64,000 bases of DNA from Gordonia neofelifaecis NRRL B-59395. Lineage in GTDB: Bacteria > Actinomycetota > Actinomycetes > Mycobacteriales > Mycobacteriaceae. Below, in pieces: positions 34,115 to 41,040 of the stretch. Under the pieces are notes generated by a model, which was given only the letters and a program-made list of their open reading frames with translations, was not told the DNA's origin and did no database searches. A program made the position numbers and the translations under genes. The stretch is taken from assembly GCF_000192435.1 (NCBI RefSeq), contig NZ_AEUD01000017.1, forward strand, positions 22,451 through 86,450. Direction: 5' to 3'. Every line of letters starts with the position of its first letter. Position 1 is the first letter of the stretch.

Positions 34115-35311
34115 CTACAGCCCGAGCACGGCCTTGTCGATGATCTGGCGCTGGACCTCCGACGAGCCGCCGTAGATCGTCACCTTGCGGTGGTTCAGGT
34201 AGGCGGGGACGGTCAGCTGCGCCCATTCGGGGCTGAGGATGTCGGCGACGTCGCCCTCGACGTCGGAGTCGATCGCGGACACCGGCAGCGAGTCGGGTCC
34301 GGCGATGTCTGCCAGCAACTCGGTGACCTCTTGCTGGAGCTGCGACCCGCGCAGCTTGAGCAACGACGACGCGGGGTTCGGCTTGCCGTCGGCGGAGCCC
34401 GCGACCACGCGCAGCTGGGTCACCTCGAGGGCGAGCAGTTCGTTCTCGAGTTCGGCCAGCCGCCCGGCGATGATCGGGTCGTCGAGCAGGGTGCCGTTCG
34501 GCGTCGGAGTCTGCGCGGCGAGCCGCTTGGCCTTGGCGACCTTGGTCTTGGTCCAGCCGACGCGCGCGATGCCCGACCGCTCGTTGCCGAGCAGGAACTT
34601 GGCGATGGTCCAGCCGATGTTCTCCTCGCCGACGAGGTTCTCGGCGGGGACTCGAACGTCGGAGAAGAAGACCTCGTTGACCTCATAGCTGCCGTCGATC
34701 AGCTGGATCGGACGGATCTCGACGCCCGGAGTGTCCATCGGGAAGAGGAAGAAGCTGATGCCCGCCTGCTTCTTCGCCTCCGGATCGGTCCGGGCGAGGC
34801 AGAAGATCCAGTCGGCGTACTGGCCCAGGGTGGTCCAGGTCTTCTGGCCGTTGATCACGTAGTGGTCGCCGTCGCGGACGGCGCGGGTCTTCAGCGAGGC
34901 GAGGTCGGAACCCGCCTCGGGCTCGGAGAAGCCCTGGCACCACCAGATGTCGAGGTTCGCGGTGGCGGGCAGGAACTTCTCCTTCAACTCCTGCGATCCG
35001 AACTGGGCGATCACCGGGCCGACCATGCCCGCGTTGAACGGCAGCAGGTCTGGAACGAAGTTGAGCGACATCTCCTCGCGCCAGATGTGGTGCTGGATCG
35101 GCGTCCAGTCCTGACCGCCCCATTCGACGGGCCAGTGCGGCACCGCATACCCGGCCTTGTTGAGAATTCGGGTGGTGGTGACGATGTCGTCCGGGTAGTT
35201 CAGGGCGCCGGCCTCGCAGCGCTCGCGGATCTCCGCGGGGATCTCGGTGGTGAAGTAGTCGTGGAGTTCCTGGCGGAAGGCTTCTTCTTCCGGAGTGAAT
35301 TGCAGCTGCAT
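34115..35311 (-). CDS. fadE: Acyl-CoA dehydrogenase, alpha subunit-like (FadE)
   Basis: 398-residue acyl-CoA dehydrogenase family protein with N-terminal helical, middle beta and C-terminal helical domains. Signature segments: CQGFSEPEAGSDLASLKTRAV (flavin/substrate-binding), GQKTWTTLGQYADWIFCLARTD and the C-terminal TIYGGSSEVQRQIIDKAVLGL, the FAD-contact motif usual in class members. It is followed 39 bp downstream by the partner fadE, so they likely assemble as one flavoenzyme oxidising an acyl-CoA to an enoyl-CoA. It diverges from an amidase gene. A TAAGAC at about -15 may be its -10. Confidence 0.88.
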   Translation of the reverse strand: MQLQFTPEEEAFRQELHDYFTTEIPAEIRERCEAGALNYPDDIVTTTRILNKAGYAVPHWPVEWGGQDWTPIQHHIWREEMSLNFVPDLLPFNAGMVGPVIAQFGSQELKEKFLPATANLDIWWCQGFSEPEAGSDLASLKTRAVRDGDHYVINGQKTWTTLGQYADWIFCLARTDPEAKKQAGISFFLFPMDTPGVEIRPIQLIDGSYEVNEVFFSDVRVPAENLVGEENIGWTIAKFLLGNERSGIARVGWTKTKVAKAKRLAAQTPTPNGTLLDDPIIAGRLAELENELLALEVTQLRVVAGSADGKPNPASSLLKLRGSQLQQEVTELLADIAGPDSLPVSAIDSDVEGDVADILSPEWAQLTVPAYLNHRKVTIYGGSSEVQRQIIDKAVLGL

Positions 35312-35381
35312 CTAAGTAGTCTTACCCGCTCAGATGTGATGATGAGAAGACCGAACTAAAATGACCTGCGCGATTGTCAGA

Positions 35382-35387
35382 TAGCGT
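35382..35387 (+). promoter_or_regulatory. -10 hexamer TAGCGT, leaderless amidase
   Basis: TAGCGT is followed by 7 nt and the ATG at 35395; an in-frame earlier start at 35374 lies before this hexamer. Confidence 0.45.
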
Positions 35388-35394
35388 GAGCCGA

Positions 35395-36801
35395 ATGAAA
35401 CATGTTCACGCTTTCGGTGACGACTGCCTCGGCGACCTCGATGCGGTCGGTCTCGCACGATCGATTGCATCCGGCGACGTGTCGCCCCTGGAGGCCGCGA
35501 CGGCGGCGCTCGACCGCATCGATCGGGTGGAGCCGCAGCTCGCGGCGGTCGCCGTCGACGACCGGGACCTCGCGCTCAAGCGTGCGGCGGCCGATGAGTT
35601 CACCGGAGCATTCGCGGGCGTTCCCTCGTTGATCAAGAACAACACCGACTTCGCGGGCCTGCCGACACTGCACGGTTCGGCGGCGGTCGCGCCGACCCCC
35701 GCACGGGAGCACGAGGCGGTCACCCGCGAACTCGTCGGCACCGGACTCAACATCCTCGGGGCGTCGACCATGCCGGCCTTCGGGCTCACCGCGACCACCG
35801 AGTTCGTCGACCGGCCGCCGACCCGCAATCCGTGGGACACCGACTTCTCCTGCGGTGCGTCGTCCGGCGGCGCCGCGGCGCTCGTCGCGGCCGGTGCGGT
35901 GCCGATCGCACACGCGAACGACGGCGGCGGCTCCATCCGGATCCCGGCGGCGTCGTGCGGTCTGGTCGGGCTCAAGCCAAGTCGCGGCCGCGTGGCGCAG
36001 GCCAAGCAGATGCGCGGCTTGCCGATCGATCTGATCAGCAACGGCGTGGTCACCCGGTCGGTCCGCGACACCGCGCACTATCTCGCGGACGTGGAGCGGC
36101 AGCGGCCCGGCGGCTCGCTGCCGCCGGTCGGGCTCGTCGACGGGCCGGGTCAGGAGCGATCGCGGATCGCACTGATCAACGCGCCGCTGACCGGCAGGCT
36201 GCTGGACGCGGACACCGACCGCGAGCTGAGCGCCACGGTGGAGGTGTTGGAGTCGCTCGGGCACCGGGTCGAGACCATCCCGATGCCGGTCGATCGCAGC
36301 TACATCGATCAGTTCACCGACTACTGGGCGCTGCTGGCGTTCGGCGTCGACCGGATGGGCCGCCGGTCCGTCGGAAAGGGATTCGACCGATCGCGCCTCG
36401 ACCCCTTCACCAAGGGGCTGTCGTCGTCGTTCCTCCGTCACTTCTATCGGCTGCCGGGCTCGATTCTCGGTCTCCGCCGGGCGACGGCCCGGTTCCGCAG
36501 CGTCTTCGACCACTACGACCTGATCCTGTCGCCGACGCTGGCCCACGCGGTGCCGGAGATCGGATACCTGGCCCCGGACGGGGACTTCGACGAGGTCTTC
36601 GCGCGGCTGATCGACTACGTCGCCTTCACTCCCGCGAACAACAGCAGCGGCACCCCGGCGATCACCCTGCCCCTGGGCCGCGACGAGAACGGACTTCCGC
36701 TCGGCATGCATCTGTCCGCGGACCTCGGCGGGGAACGGCGACTTCTCGAGCTGGCCTTCGAGCTGGAAGGGGCGCGTCCGTTCGCGCGGATTCAGGATTG
36801 A
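35395..36801 (+). CDS. Amidase (amidase-signature family)
   Basis: 468-residue amidase-signature hydrolase with the Ser-cisSer-Lys triad: Lys in GVPSLIKNNTDF, the Ser residues in CGASSGGAAALVAAG and the Gly-rich DGGGSIRIPAASCG. Size and motifs resemble mycobacterial AmiC (Rv2888c). It hydrolyses an amide to acid plus ammonia; substrate cannot be read. Start ATG 35395 is favoured by a leaderless promoter (TAGCGT 7 nt upstream). No signal peptide: cytosolic. Followed by a long intergenic region before the MFS gene, so it is probably monocistronic. Confidence 0.86.
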   Translation: MKHVHAFGDDCLGDLDAVGLARSIASGDVSPLEAATAALDRIDRVEPQLAAVAVDDRDLALKRAAADEFTGAFAGVPSLIKNNTDFAGLPTLHGSAAVAPTPAREHEAVTRELVGTGLNILGASTMPAFGLTATTEFVDRPPTRNPWDTDFSCGASSGGAAALVAAGAVPIAHANDGGGSIRIPAASCGLVGLKPSRGRVAQAKQMRGLPIDLISNGVVTRSVRDTAHYLADVERQRPGGSLPPVGLVDGPGQERSRIALINAPLTGRLLDADTDRELSATVEVLESLGHRVETIPMPVDRSYIDQFTDYWALLAFGVDRMGRRSVGKGFDRSRLDPFTKGLSSSFLRHFYRLPGSILGLRRATARFRSVFDHYDLILSPTLAHAVPEIGYLAPDGDFDEVFARLIDYVAFTPANNSSGTPAITLPLGRDENGLPLGMHLSADLGGERRLLELAFELEGARPFARIQD

Positions 36802-36834
36802 GGGTCGGGCGCGGCGACGTCCGGTAATCCGAAC

Positions 36835-36852
36835 GTCCCACTCAACGGGAAC
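36835..36852. promoter_or_regulatory. IclR-like operator, site 1
   Basis: GTCCC ACTCAACG GGAAC: imperfect inverted repeat with outer arms one mismatch apart. It shares GTCCCACT and GGAAC with site 2, 95 bp downstream. Motif shape resembles IclR-type boxes (GTTCCACnnnGTGGGAC); inference. Confidence 0.45.
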
Positions 36853-36929
36853 CTGTGGACAAGCGGGGGTAACCCTGCTACCCGGATGGATGGGTTCTGA
36901 CCTGCGTGTTTCAAATTGAACTCCATAAG

Positions 36930-36946
36930 GTCCCACTGAGTGGAAC
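36930..36946. promoter_or_regulatory. IclR-like operator, site 2
   Basis: GTCCCACT G AGTGGAAC: 8-bp arms with a single mismatch around a central G. Better match to the IclR-type pattern than site 1. Located 194 bp upstream of the MFS start. Confidence 0.5.
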
Positions 36947-37139
36947 ATTGTGTGGTGAACCACCCGGTGCGCCAATTGTGATGTGACGTACACAGACCCC
37001 GGCCGCTGCCGGGGGGTGTGACTCCCCATCACCCCGGCTCGAACGGTGCGGTGAGACGGACTCGGAACCGCAGTGAACGGCGGCTACGAGCCCGCCGCTG
37101 CAGCTCCCCGCACGAGCCGATCCTGAAAGGACCCTGACT

Positions 37140-38672
37140 GTGGTCTCCCCTTCACTCGGTGCGCCGACAGCCGGCGCCCCCGACCAGCGATGGACGCCGC
37201 GTCTCGTCATCTCGCTGGCCTCGATCGTGCTGATGCTCGAGATGCTCTCGATCAGCTACATAATGATCGCGACAGCCCTGCCCTCCATCTCGAAGCACTA
37301 CCAGACGACGCAGGGCGCCTGGCTGCTCACCGCGTTCCTGCTGTTCGGCGCGATGGTCGCGCCGTTGCTCGGCAAGCTCGCCGATCTGCACGGCAAGCGT
37401 CTGGTCCTGTTGATCGCCGTGTTCGGTGCCGCCCTCGGCTCGCTGATCTCGGCGGTCGCGCCCAGCTACGGCGTGCTCATCGTCGGTCGTGCCCTGACCG
37501 GCTTCCTGGTGCCGTGCCTGTTCCTGAGCTACTCGCTCATCCGTGACGTCTTCCCGCCGAAGACCATCGCTCTCGCGGTCTCCATCGCGACTAGCGGCAT
37601 GGGCCTGATCGCCATCCCGGCACCGTTCATCACCGGGTGGCTGGTCGACGGCTTCGGCTTCCGCGCCATCTTCTGGTTCGCACTGATCGCGCTGGTCGTG
37701 CTCGGTACCTTGATTCGCCTCACCACCCCTGAGTCGCCGGTTCGCCAGCAGGCTCGACTCGACATCATCGGCGCGGTTCTGCTCGGTGCCGGCATCGCCG
37801 GCGTCCTGGTCGGCGTCAGCTTCGGCCCGACCTGGGGCTGGGCCGCCGCATCGACCCTGACCTACCTGATCGGCGGCATCATTCTGATCGGTGCCTGGCT
37901 GGTCTCCGCCAGCGTCCTGAAGGAGCCGCTGGTCGACATCAAGGTCCTGCGTCAGCGTTCGGTGGCCTTCACCGTCACCGCCGCGGGCTGCATCTACGGC
38001 GTCAGCGGTCTGTACACCATGCTGCTGCCGATGCTGGTCATGACTCCGGCGATGCTCGGCCTCGGCTACGGCTTCGGCACCACCGCTGAGGGCACTGCGA
38101 TCTTCCAGGCTCCGCTCGGCCTGTTCACCGTCCTCGGTGGCGTCATCGTCGGTGTCCTGGTCGGCCGGGCGAACGCCAAGCCGCGCATGATGATGGCCGC
38201 CGGTGCCGTCTCGGCCGGTATCGGCTGCACGCTCACCGCCTTCTCGCACGACAGCAAGGGCCTGATCATTCTGTTCGGCGCCTTCGTCGGACTGGGCATG
38301 GGCCTCGGCTACGCCGCCGTCCCGAACCTGCTGATCGAGGCGGTTCCGCCGCAGCTGCAGGCATCGACCGCCAGCATCGCCGGCGTGTTCCAGAGCATCT
38401 TCCCGGCCATCCTCCCGGTCATCGCCTTCGCGGTCATGAACAACTCGTACATCGCGGTGTTCCCGCCGGAGGTCGCGCAGATGCTGCAGGGTGCGGTCAT
38501 GTACACCAGCGACGGCTACAAGGTCGCGTACCTGATCGCCGCGGCGACCGCCGTTCTCTGCCTCGTGTGTGCACTGGCTCTGCCGTCGCGCATCAAGCAG
38601 CTGAAGGTGTCGGGCGACGAGATCGTCGAGGCCGACGATCTCGGCGAGCCGGAGGTCCCGGCCTACGCCTGA
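37140..38672 (+). CDS. MFS transporter, DHA2-like (14 TM)
   Basis: 510-residue major facilitator protein with about 14 hydrophobic segments. Typical parts: helix-1 motif IMIATALPSISKHYQ, loop 2-3 GKLADLHGKRLVLLI (motif A), and GRALTGFLVPCLFLSYSLIRD (R and D in helix 4). It lacks a soluble domain. DHA2-type members export drugs or metabolites; many actinobacterial relatives carry aromatic acids or sugars. The operator-rich leader with IclR-like boxes suggests a catabolic or efflux substrate. GTG start with AAGGA 8 nt upstream. Strong terminator follows. Confidence 0.88.
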   Translation: MVSPSLGAPTAGAPDQRWTPRLVISLASIVLMLEMLSISYIMIATALPSISKHYQTTQGAWLLTAFLLFGAMVAPLLGKLADLHGKRLVLLIAVFGAALGSLISAVAPSYGVLIVGRALTGFLVPCLFLSYSLIRDVFPPKTIALAVSIATSGMGLIAIPAPFITGWLVDGFGFRAIFWFALIALVVLGTLIRLTTPESPVRQQARLDIIGAVLLGAGIAGVLVGVSFGPTWGWAAASTLTYLIGGIILIGAWLVSASVLKEPLVDIKVLRQRSVAFTVTAAGCIYGVSGLYTMLLPMLVMTPAMLGLGYGFGTTAEGTAIFQAPLGLFTVLGGVIVGVLVGRANAKPRMMMAAGAVSAGIGCTLTAFSHDSKGLIILFGAFVGLGMGLGYAAVPNLLIEAVPPQLQASTASIAGVFQSIFPAILPVIAFAVMNNSYIAVFPPEVAQMLQGAVMYTSDGYKVAYLIAAATAVLCLVCALALPSRIKQLKVSGDEIVEADDLGEPEVPAYA

Positions 38673-38695
38673 GACCTGCGCTCCGCGTAGCTGAC

Positions 38696-38727
38696 AGCGC
38701 CCCCGCCCGGAAACGGGCGGGGGCGCT
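38696..38727 (+). terminator. Rho-independent terminator of the MFS gene
   Basis: 14-bp perfect stem (AGCGCCCCCGCCCG / CGGGCGGGGGCGCT) with GAAA loop, followed by CTTCTC, 23 bp after the stop. Confidence 0.85.
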
Positions 38728-38771
38728 CTTCTCATGCGGCTAGCGGAAGCATCCGCTCCCGCGAACGACAA

Positions 38772-38833
38772 CCGCTCCCCGAACCTGCATCCGCGCACCT
38801 CCGGAGGTGCGCGGATGCAAGTTCAGGGAGCGG
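38772..38833. repeat. 62-bp near-perfect inverted repeat between convergent genes
   Basis: Two 31-nt arms directly abutting (left 38772-38802, right 38803-38833) with two mismatches; the core GCGCACCTCC GGAGGTGCGC is perfect. It lies between the stop of the MFS gene and the stop of the convergent symporter (38869), so it may end or stabilise both transcripts, or form a cruciform. Confidence 0.75.
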
Positions 38834-38868
38834 CTGTGGTCGAGGGGCGCGGTTGGCGGCAGTTGCGC

Positions 38869-40497
38869 CTAGTGCGCCGTCGCGGCTTCCGCGCCGACTC
38901 CGGTGAGGGAGCGGACCTCCATCTCGGCATTGCGGCCCGGCTCGCCGCGATCGGGCGAGGTGAGGGTGCCGACGACGCCGAGGACGAAGGCGAGCGGAAT
39001 CGAGATGATGCCCGGGTTCGAGAGCGGGAACCAGGCGAAGTCGGCGCTCGGGATCATCGCCTTGGCGCCGCCGGAGACGGCGGGGGAGAAGACGATGAGC
39101 ACGATGCACGAGATCAGGCCGCCGTACATGCTCCAGAGCGCGCCACGGGTGTTGAAGCGCTTCCAGTAGAGCGAGTACACGATGGTCGGCAGGTTGGCCG
39201 AGGCCGCGACGGCGAACGCCAGCGCCACCAGGAACGCGATGTTCTGGCCGTTGGCGAGGATGCCGAGGACGATGCTCAAGACGCCCAGGACCACGATGCA
39301 GCGACGAGAGACCTTCACCTGATCGTCCTCGGATGCCTTGCCGCGCTTGATGACCGATGCGTAGATGTCGTGAGCGAACGACGCCGACGCAGTGATCGCG
39401 AGCCCGGCCACGACTGCCAGGATGGTGGCGAAGGCGACCGCGGAGATCACACCCAGCAGCACCGTTCCGCCCAGTTCGAGCGCCAGCAACGGAGCTGCCG
39501 CATTCTCCTTGCCCGCGGCGGCGAGGATCTTGTCCGGTCCGACCAGTGCGGCGGCGCCGTAACCCAGGATCAGCGTGAACAGATAGAACGCGCCGATCAG
39601 CGAGATCGCCCAGACCACCGAACGACGTGCCTCCTTGGCGGTCGGCACCGTGTAGAAGCGCATAAGTACGTGCGGCAGGCCGGCGGTGCCGAGTACCAGT
39701 GCGAGGCCGAGGGACAGGAAGTTGATCTTCGACGTCGTCGACCCGCCGTACTGTGCGCCGGGGGCGAGGACGTCACGCGCGGCGACCGCCTTGTCGGACG
39801 ACTCGCCCATCGCGCTCTGCGCCTGGCCGAGGATCTCCGAGACGTTGAAGCCGAACTTGCCGAGCACCATGAAGGTCATCGCGGCGGCACCCACGATGAG
39901 TAGGACGGCCTTGATGATCTGCACCCAGGTGGTGCCCTTCATGCCGCCGATCAGCACGTACGCGATCATCAGCACGCCGACGACGGCGATCACGATGGAC
40001 TGGCCGGTGCGGTCGTGGATGTCCAGGAGCAGGGCCACGAGACCGCCGGCACCCGCCATCTGCGCGAGGAGGTAGAACAGGGATACGACCAGCGTCGACA
40101 GCGCGGCGGCCATCCGGACCGGCCGCTCCTTGAGCCGGAAGCTGAGCACGTCGGCCATGGTGAAGCGGCCCGTGTTGCGCAGCAGCTCGGCGACGAGAAG
40201 CAGGGCTACGAGCCAGGCGACCAGGAAGCCGATCGAGTACAGGAAGCCGTCGTACCCGTAGACGGCGATGGCACCCGCGATACCGAGGAAGCTGGCGGCG
40301 GACAGGTAGTCGCCGGAGATCGCGATGCCGTTCTGCGGGCCGGAGAAGCCGCCGCCCGCCGTGAAGAACTCCGACGCCGACGCATTCTTCCGGTTGGCGC
40401 GGATCACCACGACCATCGTCACGGCGACGAAGGCGATGAAGATCGAGATGTTGATCGCGGGATTGCCGACGGTCTCGGCGGCGAGGACGGTGGTCAT
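38869..40497 (-). CDS. mctC: Cation-coupled monocarboxylate symporter, MctC/ActP-like
   Basis: 542-residue sodium:solute symporter family protein with about 13 transmembrane segments. SSS-family features include FFTAGGGFSGPQNGIAISGDYLSAASFLG and GLPHVLMRFYTVPTAKEARRS, shared with E. coli ActP and C. glutamicum MctC, which import acetate, propionate and pyruvate. Preceded by a DUF485 gene whose stop overlaps its ATG (ATGA), as in C. glutamicum mctB-mctC. It probably has the same substrates. Confidence 0.9.
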   Translation of the reverse strand: MTTVLAAETVGNPAINISIFIAFVAVTMVVVIRANRKNASASEFFTAGGGFSGPQNGIAISGDYLSAASFLGIAGAIAVYGYDGFLYSIGFLVAWLVALLLVAELLRNTGRFTMADVLSFRLKERPVRMAAALSTLVVSLFYLLAQMAGAGGLVALLLDIHDRTGQSIVIAVVGVLMIAYVLIGGMKGTTWVQIIKAVLLIVGAAAMTFMVLGKFGFNVSEILGQAQSAMGESSDKAVAARDVLAPGAQYGGSTTSKINFLSLGLALVLGTAGLPHVLMRFYTVPTAKEARRSVVWAISLIGAFYLFTLILGYGAAALVGPDKILAAAGKENAAAPLLALELGGTVLLGVISAVAFATILAVVAGLAITASASFAHDIYASVIKRGKASEDDQVKVSRRCIVVLGVLSIVLGILANGQNIAFLVALAFAVAASANLPTIVYSLYWKRFNTRGALWSMYGGLISCIVLIVFSPAVSGGAKAMIPSADFAWFPLSNPGIISIPLAFVLGVVGTLTSPDRGEPGRNAEMEVRSLTGVGAEAATAH

Positions 40498-40874
40498 CGG
40501 GTCGCCTCTCCGGCGGCCACGGCGTACGTGCCGTCGGCGAAGTGTTCGCGGACCTGCTCGGCCTGCGGGTCGAGGTCACGGTTCGCGAATCGCACGTACA
40601 GGAACGTGATGCCGAAGGTGGTGACGAACTGGAGCAGGCCCAGGATCAGGCCGACGTTGATGTTGCCCCAGACCTTGGTGGCCATGAAGTCGTGCGCGAA
40701 GGCGCCGAGGATGACGTAGACGGCGTACCAGACCAGGAAGAACGCGGTCATCGGGAAGACGAAGCGGCGCAGCGTGGTGCGCAGCCTCTGGAATTCGGGG
40801 CTGGCCTGCGCGGCCAGGAACTCGTCCTGGGACGGACTGATGTCCTTCGGCGCGGCATGATCGGCGACGGTCAC
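40494..40874 (-). CDS. mctB: DUF485 small membrane subunit, MctB-like
   Basis: 126-residue protein with two transmembrane helices (about 41-61 and 75-97) and charged ends, of the DUF485 family that accompanies acetate/pyruvate SSS symporters. Its role is accessory and not established. Start GTG 40874 has AAGGAG five nt upstream; GTG 40880 overlaps that site and is unlikely. Its stop overlaps mctC (ATGA). The upstream intergenic region carries a LytTR-type direct repeat. Confidence 0.88.
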   Translation of the reverse strand: MTVADHAAPKDISPSQDEFLAAQASPEFQRLRTTLRRFVFPMTAFFLVWYAVYVILGAFAHDFMATKVWGNINVGLILGLLQFVTTFGITFLYVRFANRDLDPQAEQVREHFADGTYAVAAGEATR

Positions 40875-40928
40875 GATCACTCCTTCATGAATGGTGGACT
40901 ACGGGCGTAACGCTGCTCACAGCATGGG

Positions 40929-40944
40929 TGAGACGCCAGTCACA
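40929..40944. promoter_or_regulatory. CRP/GlxR-like site upstream of mctBC
   Basis: TGAGA CGCCAG TCACA matches the CRP-type pattern TGTGA-N6-TCACA at 9 of 10 positions, 55 bp upstream of the mctB start. GlxR-like control of acetate uptake is plausible; inference. Confidence 0.4.
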
Positions 40945-40988
40945 CAGGAGTGGATCGGTGCCCCGGTCGGTGAGGGCCGTCGCGCGTG

Positions 40989-41020
40989 CGGTGAACGGTC
41001 GACGGACTCCGGTGAACGGT
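40989..41020 (-). promoter_or_regulatory. LytTR-type direct repeat upstream of mctBC
   Basis: Read on the minus strand, ACCGTTCACCG occurs twice (41020-41010 and 40999-40989), identical over 11 bp, with a 10-bp spacer: period 21 bp, two helical turns. LytTR-domain regulators bind two direct repeats of the type [TA][AC][CA]GTTN[AG][TG] at this spacing; ACCGTTCAC fits except the last base. It ends 115 bp upstream of mctB. A LytTR regulator is encoded at 43165-43953. Confidence 0.65.
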
Positions 41021-41040
41021 AGGCCTGCGTTCGGCCTACG
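41020..41040 (-). terminator. Hairpin at the end of the second symporter gene
   Basis: GTAGGCC (41019-41025) TGCGTTC GGCCTAC (41033-41039): 7-bp perfect stem overlapping the symporter stop codon and touching the LytTR repeat. Weak as a terminator because it lacks a T-run. Confidence 0.35.

Larger units (their letters stand above)
36802..37139 (+). promoter_or_regulatory. 338-bp regulatory leader of the MFS transporter
   Basis: Contains two related inverted repeats (36835-36852 and 36930-36946), the palindrome TTCAA A TTGAA (36910-36920), GGTGAACCACC near 36953-36965, and a possible CRP/GlxR-like TGTGATGTGACGTACA around 36977-36992. A GC-rich CCCCGG...CCGGGG hairpin follows (about 37000-37030). 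The transporter RBS AAGGA lies just before its GTG. No known riboswitch. Confidence 0.5.

Noticed and set aside
37152-38798. 548-codon minus-strand open frame over the MFS transporter
   Set aside because: Rich in Arg/Asp/Gln/Glu without domain signatures; it is the complement of the strongly patterned MFS codons.
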